The position numbers and the translations under genes were made by a program. Of a stretch of 33,391 nt of DNA, positions 16,395-26,100 are shown piece by piece. The notes below the pieces were generated by a model, which searched no databases, was not told the DNA's origin, and saw only the letters and a program-made list of their open reading frames with translations. Source of the stretch: Acidobacteriota bacterium. GTDB taxonomy: Bacteria; Acidobacteriota; Terriglobia; Bryobacterales; Bryobacteraceae. The DNA is taken from NCBI GenBank assembly GCA_018268935.1, contig JAFDVS010000043.1, positions 1 through 33,391 of the forward strand. The letters run 5' to 3'. Every line of letters begins with the position of its first letter. Position 1 is the stretch's first letter.

Positions 16395-18776
16395 CTACTC
16401 CGCCCGCGCCGCCCGGCACGCTGCGTGAGTCTCCAGCGCATACTTCCGCTGCCTCTCCACCGCCGCCGTCCCTGGCGTCCGTTTCTCCTGCTCCTCGAAC
16501 CCCGCCAACGCCTCACGCACCAGCGCACACCCCTCTCCGAGGCGCTTCCCGCGCACCAGCGCCTTTCCCAGCAGCGCCTGCGTCATAGCCAGGTTCAACT
16601 TGTCCAGGCCCAGAAACTTCCCCTCGCGTTGCAACTCGCCAAGCAATCGCAGCGACCTCCGGCAATGCTCCTCCGCCCGTGCCAGGTCGCCGCTCCGGAT
16701 CAGCATATTACAATAATCCCGATCCCCGATTGCCAACCCCAGCTTCGCGTGCCCATTCCCAGGGTCCCCCCGCAGAATTGCCTCTTTGATCCGCACGCTC
16801 CGCTCGCGCACCGTCACGCCTTCCAGTTCCTGGCCGTTCACCTCCAGTGCCCCCGCCAGCGCCCCTAGATCCGTCGCCGCGTCCGTCTGGGCCAATTGGC
16901 TTGCCGGGTCCTCCTTCAATATCCGTTCGCTAATCTCGCTCGCTTCCCGAGCATGCCGCAGTAAGTCTTCCTTGCGGCCTTCCTCCAACGCAATCTGCGC
17001 CCGATACCGCAATGTCAGAGCAACGTTGCGCCGCAATTGCCTGTTCCCTGGCTTCTTCTCCGCCAGCTTGCGATACACCTCCCCCGCACGCCGGTAGGCG
17101 TCCTCGGCTTTCGGATCAAACCCAATCCGCAAACACTGCCCCTCGGCGAAATAAGCTCCTCCAAGATCCTCCAACGCCTCCGCATCGTCCCCTCGCACCG
17201 CCAGCCGCTTCTGCGCCAGTTCCACCGCCTTCTGCGCATATCGGACCTCCGGCAGCCCGTGATACACCAGTCCCGTGTATACCTTCGTCGCGTCCGCCAG
17301 CACATTCGCATCCGACGGCGCCGCCTCCAGCGCTTCCCCAATCAGCTTCTCCGCCCGCCGCAAATATTCCTTCCCCGTTTTCGCATCGCCCAGATTCGGC
17401 CACCCCGGAGAACCCAGCACCTTGCCCATCTCCACATACGCCCGCGCCAGTTCCCGCTGAAGATCCGGATTCCCCGCCGCATCCCGCGACACCGACTCCA
17501 GATACTCCACCGTCGACGTAATCAGCGTCTTGCGCAACGCCGTGCTCCCCGCGAATCGCTGCAACCCAGGTTGGATATCGAAGATCACCTTCCGGATCAG
17601 CCGCCGTGCGTCATCGAACCGCCGCTCTTCCACCCGCGCCTGCCGCACATAACTCGCCCCCGCCACCACCGCAATCACCGCGGCCACCGCCGAAACCCCC
17701 ACCACAGTCCTGTTCCGAGCCAGGAATCGCTGCGAGCGGTACCACCTGCTCGGCGGCACAGCGTGTACCGGATGCCCTCCCCGCAACCGCCGTATGTCCT
17801 CCGCCAGTTCCCCCGCCGAACCGTAGCGCCGCTCCGGATCCTTTTCCAGCGCCTTCAGCACAATCGCATCCAGGTCGCGCGGCAGCCCGCTCCGCTTCCG
17901 GCTCGGCGCAACCGGCATCTCCTCGAAAATCCGCCGCATCAGCGTGTCCATCGCCAGCCCCTCGCCCTGTTGCGGATTCTCTCCCGTCAGCATCTCGTAC
18001 AACAACAGCCCCAGCGCATACACATCCGAAGCGAACGTCAACTCTGTTCCCCGCACCTGCTCCGGACTCGCCGCCGACATCGAAATCGGATTCAGCCCCG
18101 TCAGCGTCCGCGACACGCCGCCATCCCCGTCATCCAGCACCTGCGCAATCCCAAAATCGAGTACCTTCACCACCCCTTCGCGATTCACCCAAATATTGCT
18201 TGCCTTCAAATCGCGATGCAGAATCATGTGCTGGTGCGCATATTGCAGCGCTCCGCACACGTCCTCGAACAGTTGCAGGCGTTCGTCCAGATTCAGCGCC
18301 TTGTCCACGCAATACTGCGTGATCGGCCCCCCTTCGATCAGCTCCATCACGAAGTAGCGTTGGCCGTTTTCCATGCCCCCATCGAGCAGCCGCACAATAT
18401 TCGGATGCTCAATGCGGGCCAGGATCTGCCTTTCGCGAATGAACCGCCGCGCGCTTTCCGGAGCAAACAGCCTGCCTCCGGCAACCTTCAATGCCACCGT
18501 GCGCCGGAACTCCTTGTCCACGCGCTCGGCGCGATACACCACGCCCATTCCCCCGCGTCCGATCTCTTCAATAATGCGGTACGGCCCCACCGCGGTCCCC
18601 GGCTTCGCATCCTCCCACTCCAGGAACCCCTGCGTCTGCTGGTGGGCCAGCAGCAGCGATTCGACTTCGTTCCGCACCTCCTCCGGCAGTAACGTCAGTT
18701 CCCGCTCACGCTCGTCCGGCGGCAAGACCACCAGCTTCGCAAACTCGTCCCGAATTCGATCCCACAATTTCGTCAA
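16395..18776 (-). CDS. Membrane Ser/Thr protein kinase with TPR-like C-terminal region
   Basis: 793 residues from a TTG start. The kinase domain spans about 65-335: glycine loop GRGGMG 73-78, ATP lysine K97, catalytic HRDLKASN at 187-194, DFG at 207-209, and the SPEQ segment at 237-240. A transmembrane helix lies near 357-376. The remaining roughly 400 residues are alpha-helical with TPR-like repeats, presumably outside the cytoplasm or protein-binding. The first 60 residues (LPEEVRNEVESLLLAH, FLE) are typical of kinases paired with TIGR02999-type sigma factors. The TTG at 18776 overlaps the sigma stop codon (TTGA), so translational coupling is likely. A longer frame reaching into the sigma gene is possible but less natural. 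Ligand and targets unknown; the sigma factor or its regulon is an obvious candidate. Confidence 0.92.
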   Translation of the reverse strand: MTKLWDRIRDEFAKLVVLPPDERERELTLLPEEVRNEVESLLLAHQQTQGFLEWEDAKPGTAVGPYRIIEEIGRGGMGVVYRAERVDKEFRRTVALKVAGGRLFAPESARRFIRERQILARIEHPNIVRLLDGGMENGQRYFVMELIEGGPITQYCVDKALNLDERLQLFEDVCGALQYAHQHMILHRDLKASNIWVNREGVVKVLDFGIAQVLDDGDGGVSRTLTGLNPISMSAASPEQVRGTELTFASDVYALGLLLYEMLTGENPQQGEGLAMDTLMRRIFEEMPVAPSRKRSGLPRDLDAIVLKALEKDPERRYGSAGELAEDIRRLRGGHPVHAVPPSRWYRSQRFLARNRTVVGVSAVAAVIAVVAGASYVRQARVEERRFDDARRLIRKVIFDIQPGLQRFAGSTALRKTLITSTVEYLESVSRDAAGNPDLQRELARAYVEMGKVLGSPGWPNLGDAKTGKEYLRRAEKLIGEALEAAPSDANVLADATKVYTGLVYHGLPEVRYAQKAVELAQKRLAVRGDDAEALEDLGGAYFAEGQCLRIGFDPKAEDAYRRAGEVYRKLAEKKPGNRQLRRNVALTLRYRAQIALEEGRKEDLLRHAREASEISERILKEDPASQLAQTDAATDLGALAGALEVNGQELEGVTVRERSVRIKEAILRGDPGNGHAKLGLAIGDRDYCNMLIRSGDLARAEEHCRRSLRLLGELQREGKFLGLDKLNLAMTQALLGKALVRGKRLGEGCALVREALAGFEEQEKRTPGTAAVERQRKYALETHAACRAARAE

Positions 18777-19336
18777 TTCCCACCGTTCCCCGCCAACCGC
18801 CGGTACAACCACGCCTTCGCAAACGTCCAATCGCGATTGACGGCCGAAGGCGACACCCCCAGCAACTCCGCTGTCTCATCGATGCTCAACCCCGCGAAAT
18901 AGCGCAATTCCACCACGCGGGCTCGGTCTGCATCCAATTTCGCCAGATCCTCAATCGCCAGATCGAGCGCAATTACATCCAAATCGGGCTCCAGCGCGAT
19001 GGTGAGCGCGTCATCCAGCGAATCGTGTTCGGCGCCACCGCCGCGCTTCGCCCGCAGACGCCTCCGCGCCTGCTCCACCAGGATGCGCCGCATGGTGACC
19101 GCCGCCGCCCCAAAGAAGTGCGTCCGCCCTTCCCACTTCACCCGGCTTTGATCCACCAGCCGCAAGTAGGCTTCATGCACCAACGCAGTGGTCTGCAGCA
19201 TATGCCCTCCCCGCTCCCCCCGCATCAGTCGCCGCGCCACGTCACGCAACTCGTCATAAAGAACTGTGACGAGTTGCCCGAAAGCGGACTCGTCCCCTCC
19301 ATTGATCCGCTCTAAGAGCTCCGAAACATCTGCCAC
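18773..19336 (-). CDS. ECF-type RNA polymerase sigma factor, TIGR02999-like
   Basis: 187 residues. Region 2 covers about 5-95 with INGGDESAFGQLVTVLYDELRDVARR and the family hallmark TTALVHEAYLRL, then THFFGAAAVTMRRILVEQAR. Region 4 covers about 130-183 with the helix-turn-helix LSIDETAELLGVSPSAVNRDW. It directs RNA polymerase to a specific promoter set; no anti-sigma factor is adjacent, but a Ser/Thr kinase gene overlaps its end by four bases (TTGA), which suggests control by phosphorylation. The GTG start at 19336 lies inside the last codons of the PEP-CTERM gene, overlapping it by 25 bases. The N-terminal helix starts right there, supporting this start. Confidence 0.95.
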   Translation of the reverse strand: MADVSELLERINGGDESAFGQLVTVLYDELRDVARRLMRGERGGHMLQTTALVHEAYLRLVDQSRVKWEGRTHFFGAAAVTMRRILVEQARRRLRAKRGGGAEHDSLDDALTIALEPDLDVIALDLAIEDLAKLDADRARVVELRYFAGLSIDETAELLGVSPSAVNRDWTFAKAWLYRRLAGNGGN

Positions 19337-20004
19337 TTATTGAGTTTATCGTGTCCCTTCCGTCTCGCAATCCCGATCATTCCCAACGCCAAGGCCACCA
19401 ATCCGTACGTCGAGGGCTCTGGCACCCCTCCGCCCGCCACCTCGGCCACAGTAACCGCATCCAACCCCCAGTTGATCGTAGCCGAAGCCTGCGGGTTCGA
19501 CGTATCCGTAAATACCAGTGTCGTGGTACTGCTCGCGGCGATGAACGCCAATTGGTTGCCCGCCAGCCAGTTTCCGGCGGCCATGTTGAAGGAGTTGCTG
19601 GTCGAGCCGAGCACTGTGGCGCCATCCAAGGCTTGTACGCTGTTCGTTTGAAACGGAGGATTCGGCAACAAATATTGTTGGGTCGTCAACAGGTAGTTGA
19701 CCACATAGGTTGCTCCGGGCGTCGTGTCAAAGGTCTGGGACAATGTTCCCCCGACGACCCCGCTCCCGCCCCACGTGATGTAATAATTCCCGTCCCCGGC
19801 CGCGATACCGAAATGGCCCGACACAGTAAGGTAGTCGGCGCCGTCGGTGACACCGTGAATCCAACCTGTGACATGCGTCGACCCCACTCCAAGCACCGTT
19901 GTCGAGCCGCCAGGACTCTCGAAACTCCCATTGGTAAACGGCGCCGCCTGCGCTAGGCTGGCGAAAACCAGCACGGCCGCAGCCATGCCTCTGAAATCAC
20001 GCAT
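19312..20004 (-). CDS. PEP-CTERM anchored secreted protein, DUF642/choice-of-anchor-like
   Basis: 230 residues. Signal peptide at 1-20 (AAAVLVFASLAQA). The body starts FTNGSFESPGGST and continues TGWIHGVTDGADYL, a beta-sandwich pattern like DUF642 or choice-of-anchor proteins, perhaps carbohydrate-binding. The tail from about residue 194 is VPEPSTYGLVALALGMIGIARRKG, a classic PEP-CTERM signal: PEP motif, transmembrane stretch and basic cluster, recognised by exosortase for sorting to the surface or exopolysaccharide. Twelve residues follow the basic cluster, longer than usual, and the coding region overlaps the sigma gene by 25 bases. GGAGG about eleven bases before ATG 20004 supports the start. 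The overlap suggests one transcript with the sigma and kinase genes. Exosortase is not in the window. Confidence 0.9.
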   Translation of the reverse strand: MRDFRGMAAAVLVFASLAQAAPFTNGSFESPGGSTTVLGVGSTHVTGWIHGVTDGADYLTVSGHFGIAAGDGNYYITWGGSGVVGGTLSQTFDTTPGATYVVNYLLTTQQYLLPNPPFQTNSVQALDGATVLGSTSNSFNMAAGNWLAGNQLAFIAASSTTTLVFTDTSNPQASATINWGLDAVTVAEVAGGGVPEPSTYGLVALALGMIGIARRKGHDKLNKWQMFRSS

Positions 20005-20074
20005 CGATACAGATCCTCCTACTGTCAGAGGCGCCCTCTGCGCAATTTTCCTCCGCGCTAATTCGAGATTTTCT

Positions 20075-20926
20075 TCACCCCTTCAACAACCACCCCGTGC
20101 GCCGGCTCCCCGCCAGCCGCCCCGCCAGCTCCTCAAACCCCTTTGCATCCTTCGGCGGATCATACAACCCGGCATCCGTCAGCTCATCCCCCGGCCCACC
20201 CAGCGGTAGCCGTACCAGCCGGGAGCCCAAATCGTATACTCCATACAACAGCCGCCGTGCCGCACTACCCAAATCATGCCGCAGCGTATGAGCCGCCAGC
20301 GCCGCGTTCACCGACACACTCATATCCACCAGCGCGTCGGTATACCGGCGTTTGGCCCGCACTCGCGAGCCCCACTCCGCTTCTAACGCCTGCGACGCAA
20401 TGCGTACCGAAATCAGCAGCCGGTCCAGAATCACCCGCAGATTGTCGTTCTGCGCCACCGCCAGATACCCCTCCGGCTTGAGAAACGCGTTCGCCGCGGC
20501 CTGCACCGCTCCGCATCGCGTGTGCCCCAGCACCACTACCAACTTCATCGATGGAAAATGCCCCGCCGCGTAATCGAGACTCCCCTCGCATTCCGCCCCC
20601 AACACATTGCCCGCCACGCGGACCACAAACAGCGCATTGCTTCCCTGATTGAAGATCATCTCCACGGGCACTCGCGCATCGGCGCAACCCAACACGCCCG
20701 CGAATGGCTGCTGCTTCGGAACGTCTTCGCCCGCTTCATCCAATCCCATGTCGGATAAATCGAACGGAATCACCCGTTCAGCCGGCCCGCTCTTGGCGGC
20801 ATTGGGATCGCTCAACCGCGCAAAGACACGGTTGCCTTCCTCCAGGAGTTTCTTCGCCTCGGCCGGAGTGCGCGGCGCCCGCAAACTTGGATGTTCCGGA
20901 TCGTACCGGTAGATGATGTCCAGCAT
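20075..20926 (-). CDS. Beta-class carbonic anhydrase
   Basis: 283 residues. Zinc ligands are C81 (in GCADARVPVE), H135 and C138 (in LGHTRCGAV), with the catalytic D83-R85 dyad. RVAGNVLG near 103 is the other family marker. It interconverts CO2 and bicarbonate in the cytoplasm; no signal peptide is visible. It is somewhat longer than compact bacterial beta-type enzymes (about 200-230) because of about 70 residues before the first zinc cysteine and a C-terminal tail. It begins seven bases after the BON-domain gene, so it is co-transcribed with it and perhaps with the chemoreceptor gene farther up. The functional connection between a carbonic anhydrase and a secreted BON protein is unclear. Confidence 0.95.
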   Translation of the reverse strand: MLDIIYRYDPEHPSLRAPRTPAEAKKLLEEGNRVFARLSDPNAAKSGPAERVIPFDLSDMGLDEAGEDVPKQQPFAGVLGCADARVPVEMIFNQGSNALFVVRVAGNVLGAECEGSLDYAAGHFPSMKLVVVLGHTRCGAVQAAANAFLKPEGYLAVAQNDNLRVILDRLLISVRIASQALEAEWGSRVRAKRRYTDALVDMSVSVNAALAAHTLRHDLGSAARRLLYGVYDLGSRLVRLPLGGPGDELTDAGLYDPPKDAKGFEELAGRLAGSRRTGWLLKG

Positions 20927-20933
20927 TTCCCTA

Positions 20934-21551
20934 TTATTTCTTAGGCTTCTTCATCTCCGCCGGTACCTCGTCATTCAACACCGCCAGACGGTTCTCCACG
21001 CTGAACACGCCGGACACCGTGTTGGCCTGGATCTCGGCAATCGCGCGGTCTCCCGCATTGTCCACTGCGCCTTCCAACACCACGTTCCCGTTCTTCACAA
21101 TGATGTGGATGGCGTGATACCCCAGCGGCGGATCCTGCGTGATGCCGAAATTCACGTTCGTCGAACTCAGCCAGATGTTTCCACGCGAACTGGAATAGCG
21201 CTGCAGCGCCGGATGCCGGTACACATTGATATACACACGCGCTCGAATCTGATCGTCGTTCCGGGAAAGCGGCAAGACTTCGATATTGTTGATGACCTTC
21301 TGCACGCCCTCTACCTTCTTCGCCACGTTCTCCGCGCCCGACTTCAGGGTCGGCCGCGACGCCAGCCCCTTCAACGTCACCGTCCCATCCTTGATACTGA
21401 ACCGGATGTCGTCGAAAACCCCATACGTGGGCAGCGTGAAAATCTCCTTCTGAATGGCTCGCGCCATCCGTTGCACCTCCTGCATCTCCGGAGACGGGCT
21501 CTGCGCCCCCAACAAGCCTGCCATCGCAATCAAGATCACACTCGCTTTCAT
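20934..21551 (-). CDS. Exported protein with two BON domains
   Basis: 205 residues. Signal peptide MKASVILIAMAGLLGAQ. Two BON-type modules follow: about 35-95 (DIRFSIKDGTVTLKGLASRP, VEGVQKVINNIEVLP) and about 100-200 (HIIVKNGNVVLEGAVDNAGDRAIAEIQANTVSGV, VENRLAV). BON domains bind phospholipid or envelope partners and are common in periplasmic stress proteins such as OsmY. A basic tail (EMKKPKK) ends the protein. AAGGAG lies about eight bases before ATG 21551. It sits between the chemoreceptor gene (68 bases upstream) and the carbonic anhydrase gene (seven bases downstream). Function beyond envelope binding cannot be stated. Confidence 0.92.
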   Translation of the reverse strand: MKASVILIAMAGLLGAQSPSPEMQEVQRMARAIQKEIFTLPTYGVFDDIRFSIKDGTVTLKGLASRPTLKSGAENVAKKVEGVQKVINNIEVLPLSRNDDQIRARVYINVYRHPALQRYSSSRGNIWLSSTNVNFGITQDPPLGYHAIHIIVKNGNVVLEGAVDNAGDRAIAEIQANTVSGVFSVENRLAVLNDEVPAEMKKPKK

Positions 21552-21619
21552 CGCTCTCTCCTTTGCCTACAGTATGAATTTTTGCCGGTAATCTATTCCA
21601 CGGTTACTATTCACGCAGC

Positions 21620-23053
21620 TTACTTGCCTCCCCCGACCATCATCGTCAGCCGCCCGACAACCTCATTCAACTCCTTCGATTGGGCATTCAGTTCGCCTGC
21701 CACCGCGGCGCTCTCCTCGGCGCCCGCCGCCGTCTGCTGCGTTACCTGCTCCATCTGTTGAATCGCCTTGACGATCTGGTCGATGCCGCGCAACTGCTCT
21801 TCGCTGCCCACATTCACCGCATCGATCAGCATCTTGACCTTCGACATTTCACCCGTCACGGCGCGGATGGAGCCAGCCACCTGATCCACCTTCACCTGGC
21901 CCGCTTTGGACTTCCCAATGGACTCCTCGATCAACTGAGAGGTGTCGCTGGCGGCCTGGGCGCAACGTTGGGCGAGCCTGCGCACTTCGTCAGCCACAAC
22001 TGCGAAGCCCATGCCCGCCTCACCGGCGCGCGCCGCTTCCACCGCCGCGTTCAGCGCCAGGATGTTCGTCTGGAAAGCGATCTCGTCGATGGTTTTGATG
22101 ATCTTTGAGATCTTCCCGCTCTGGGCATTGATCTCGCCCATCGCCGCCAGCGTTTGATCCAGCAGTCGATTGGTCTCGCCGAACTTCTCCTCCGACTGTG
22201 TCATCAAGCCGGCCGCGGTGCGCGAGCTGTCGCTGTTCCGGCGGGCCGTCGAATGGATCTCCTGCGTCGAAGCCGAGGTCTCCTCAAGCGAGGCCGCCTG
22301 CTCCGATGCGCCCTGGGCCAAAGACTGGCTGGCTGATGTGACTTGACCGGCGGCTGTGAGCAGTAGCGCCGCCCCTTGCGAGATGCCATCCACATTCTGT
22401 TTCAATTCCCGCGTCAGGCCCCTGGCGATCCACCAGCTTGCCGCCATGGATAGCAGCGTCACCAGAAGTCCCGCGCCCATCATCACTACCGTCGTGTTTC
22501 GCAGCCGCGTGGACAAACCGCGAGTGGCAGCATTCGCCATCGCTGTCGCCCGTTTGTTGACCTCAGCTATTGCGGCCGACATCTGTCCCCCGGAGTTGGC
22601 CCACTTTACGGTCAGCGCCTGCCGAACTTCAGGCGTCCACTTCCCTGATGTGATTGCCTCCTCCACCTCCTGCCTCGTTGCCTCATAATCCCGCAGTTGC
22701 TCCTCCAAATGCTTCACGGGCGGGCGAACCGCGGCAAACGCATCTTCGCCGTTCACGGCGGCGCTCAGCCGCGCCACCAAAGCTTTCACCTTCGCTAACC
22801 GCTCCGTGCCGTTCTCCAGCGACCCAGGCTTCTGTATCGTCAAGTAATAGGCATAGTGGATCCGCGCATTCAACAAGTGCCGCTCACATTCAGTAGCCAT
22901 CTCCGCCACCGGGAGGTACTGCTCATCCACCGCTGCCAGTTCAGAGGACGCTCCTGTCGTCACGATCGTGGTCAATAGAGACAGTCCCAACAGAAACGCA
23001 ATCACCAACCCAAAACCTGCGCCGATTCGCTTTCCAAGCGTCATGTTCCGCAC
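21620..23053 (-). CDS. Methyl-accepting chemotaxis protein
   Basis: 477 residues. Transmembrane helix 1 at about 11-33, a four-helix-bundle-like periplasmic domain at about 34-186, transmembrane helix 2 at about 187-209, then the cytoplasmic signalling coiled coil with the conserved tip [20 protein letters not shown] that binds CheA/CheW. Glu/Gln-rich segments such as [17 protein letters not shown] hold likely methylation sites. The usual HAMP linker is not recognisable: only [17 protein letters not shown] lies between membrane and coiled coil, so it is degenerate or absent. The GTG at 23053 is preferred over ATG 23044 because GGAGGG lies nine bases before the GTG. No che genes are nearby. 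It senses an unknown ligand. Confidence 0.94.
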   Translation of the reverse strand: MRNMTLGKRIGAGFGLVIAFLLGLSLLTTIVTTGASSELAAVDEQYLPVAEMATECERHLLNARIHYAYYLTIQKPGSLENGTERLAKVKALVARLSAAVNGEDAFAAVRPPVKHLEEQLRDYEATRQEVEEAITSGKWTPEVRQALTVKWANSGGQMSAAIAEVNKRATAMANAATRGLSTRLRNTTVVMMGAGLLVTLLSMAASWWIARGLTRELKQNVDGISQGAALLLTAAGQVTSASQSLAQGASEQAASLEETSASTQEIHSTARRNSDSSRTAAGLMTQSEEKFGETNRLLDQTLAAMGEINAQSGKISKIIKTIDEIAFQTNILALNAAVEAARAGEAGMGFAVVADEVRRLAQRCAQAASDTSQLIEESIGKSKAGQVKVDQVAGSIRAVTGEMSKVKMLIDAVNVGSEEQLRGIDQIVKAIQQMEQVTQQTAAGAEESAAVAGELNAQSKELNEVVGRLTMMVGGGK

Positions 23054-23119
23054 GTTCTTCAGCCCTCCTTGCAGCGGCTATGCCACAGCCTGAGCCGCCA
23101 CTGCATCCTTATCGACCGG

Positions 23120-23159
23120 TTCCGGAAGTATCGCAATCCACGCCTCGTGGGTATATAAT
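23120..23159 (+). promoter_or_regulatory. Candidate promoter/operator of the TonB receptor at 23190-26597
   Basis: TTCCGGAAGTA at 23120-23130, then 21 bases, then TATATAATGCG with a perfect TATAAT at 23154-23159. ATG 23190 lies 30 bases farther on, preceded by AAGGGAG. The same two words occur upstream of the receptor gene at 7935-11318 with a 14-base gap. The -35 region is weak. Confidence 0.5.
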
Positions 23160-23189
23160 GCGCGATAGTCAATTCCCGAAGGGAGTGCC

Positions 23190-26100
23190 ATGTCTCGCAT
23201 CACTGTTCTCATTCTGTGCCTCGCTGCCATTCTCGGAGCACAAGTCCTGCCAGTAGGTACGGTCGACGGAACCATTACGGATCCATCCGGCTCTCTGCTC
23301 ACTGCAATTACCGTCACCCTCACTAACTTAGATACGAATGTCCCCCGAACCGCTACAACAAATGAGAGTGGCTACTTCTTTTTCCCCCTCGTCAACCCCG
23401 GCCGCTATGAAGTCTCCGTCTCCAAAACCGGCTTCAAACGCGGCACCCAGCAAGTCACCGTGCGCACCGGCATCCGCTCCACCGCCGACTTCGCCCTCGA
23501 ACTCGGCGCCGTTACCGAATCCATCAGCGTCGACGCCCAGGCCGCCCTCCTCGAAACTTCCACCGCCTCCGTCAGCCGCAACATCTCCCAGCGCACCATC
23601 ACCGACATGCCCCTCCTCTCCCGCAACGTGCTGATGCTCATCAATCTCTCCCCCGGCATCACCAACAATCGCGATACCGGCAGCAGCACCGGCTTAATCG
23701 ACATCGACAGCGTCTCCTACACTTCCGCCTCCGGCTCCAATAACCGCGCCAACGAGTTCCTCCTCGACGGCATCCCCAACAACGTCTCCGACCGCGTCGC
23801 CTATATCCCCTCCGTCGACGATGTCCAGGAGTTCACCGTCCAGACCAACGCCCTCGACGCCGAATACGGCCACGGCGGCGGCATGTACGTCAACGTCACC
23901 ACCAAGGGCGGCACCAACGAAATCCACGGCAACCTCTACGAGTTCTTCCGCAACGACAAACTCAACGCCAACTCCTTCTTCGGCAATAAAGCCGGTTCCA
24001 AGCGGCCCGTCTTCCGCTTCAATCAGTTCGGACTCACCGCCGGCGGCCCCATCGTCAAGAACAAAGTATTTTGGTTTTTCAATTTCGAAGAACTCCGCCA
24101 GCGCACCCCGCGTGCCTACCGCTTCACCGTCGCCACGCCTCTCCAACGCGCCGGCGATTTCTCCCAGACCCTCAACGCCGCCGGCCAGGCCTTCCAGATC
24201 GCCGACCCCACCACCACTGTGCCGGGCACTGCCGCCAATACCTTCACCCGCCAGCTTTTCCCCGGAGCCCGCATCCCCGCCAGCCGCATCAATCCCATCG
24301 CCGCCAAGGTCATTGAGCGCTTCCCCGCCCCCAACCAGCCCGGCGACCTCAACACCCTCGCCAATAATTTCTACTCCGAGGTCCCCGCCCCCTACGACGG
24401 CGAAAATTACTCCGCCCGTATTGACCCCAACATCAACAAGCACCGCCTCTTCGTCCGCTGGTCCCACAACACCGGCTTCCCCGGCACGCCCACTCCCTGG
24501 GACATCGGCGGCGGAGTCGGCCAGCTCGAAGGCAACAACCGCGCCCAAACCTCCATCGGCCTCAGCGACGCCATCCTCATCAACCCCGGCTTGGTCATCA
24601 CCGCCCAGGCAGGCTTCACCCGCTGGACCCAGCAGGGCACCCACCCCGAGTTCGATCAAACCACCCTCGGCTTCCCCTCTTCCCTCGTCAACCAGATGCA
24701 GCAGAATATCTTCCCCCGCATGGACATCGCCGACTCCTACTACATCGGCGCTTCCGAGGGCCGCTGGTTCGAACACACCAACACCTTCTCCTATAACTTC
24801 GGCGCAACCATGAGCCGCGGCAGCCACAACATGAAATTCGGCTACCAGGGCCAGGTCAAACAAAACAACTCCGTCGCCGCCAATCGCCCCGGCGGCCAGT
24901 ACACCTTCAATCGCGCCTTCACCCAACCCAGTCCCCTCGTCCCCGGCTCCAACCTCGGCAACGGCATCGCCAGCCTCCTCCTCGGCACCCCCGCCGCCGG
25001 CAATCTGAGCTTCCGCGCCGCCACCGCCCCCCAATCCCCCTTCCACGGCTGGTACATCCAGGACGACTACAAACTCACCCCCAAGCTCACCCTCAACCTC
25101 GGCCTCCGCTACGATCTTCTCCTCGGCGTCACCGAGCGCTATAACCGCAACACCTTCGGCCTCGATTTCTCCGTCTCCAACCCCATCGAGCAAGCCGCCA
25201 AAGCAGCCTACGCCGCCAGCCCCATCCCCGAGCTTTCCCCCGCCAACTTCAGCGTTCGCTCCGGCCTCATCTTCGCCACCGCCGACGATCGCCGCAACGT
25301 CAAAGCCGACAAAACCAACTGGCAGCCGCGCATCGGACTCGCCTACCGTATCTTCCCCCGCACCGTCATCCGCACCGGCTTCGGCCTCTTCTACTCCGTC
25401 TGGTGGCAACCCTTCGTCAACACCACCGCCTTCGCCACCGAAACCGACATGGTCACCACCCTCGACGGTGGACTCACCCCCGCCGACACTCTCAGCAATC
25501 CGTTCCCCAAGGGACTCACCCAGCCCACCGGCTCCAGCCTCGGCCTCCGCACCTTACTCGGCCAATCGCTCGGCGTCTACGACTACAGCCGAAAAAACAT
25601 CCGCAATTCCCGCTATAGCTTCGGCTTCCAGCATGAATTCGGAAAGCAATTCCAGATCGAAGTGAACTACGTCGGCCAGCGCGCCGCCAATCTCCTCACC
25701 GCCTCCAACTCCGGCGACTCCGGCCGCATCATCACCGGCTCTTCCAACGGCAGCGGCGGCACCTTCGATCAGCAGTATTTCTCCCTCGGCGCCCGCCTCA
25801 ACGCCCGCATCCGCAATCCCTTCCTCGGCCTCATCCCGCAGCCGAGCAGTCTTGCAGGTGACACCATCACCGTCGCCCAGTTGCTCAATCCTTTCCCCCA
25901 CTACTCGAGCGTCAATCTCTCCCGCACAATGGGCGGCACCAGCTATTACAACTCCCTCCAGATCGGCGCCACCAAGCGCTTCGGCAACGGCCTCAACGCC
26001 CAGTTCGCCTACACGCTCTCGAAGCTCCTCGAAACCCTCCGCTACGTCGAAACCAGCGATCCCAAGCCCTCCCAGCACATCGGCCAGTTCGACAATCCGC

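Noticed and set aside
17037..18692. A 550-codon plus-strand open frame antisense to the kinase gene
   Set aside because: Arg/Leu/His-rich translation with no domain; the opposite strand carries all kinase motifs in order.
23694..25409. A 570-codon minus-strand frame rich in Gly, Ala, Val, Asp and Glu
   Set aside because: It is antisense to the receptor at 23190-26597; the composition is the mirror of C-ending codons and shows no motif.
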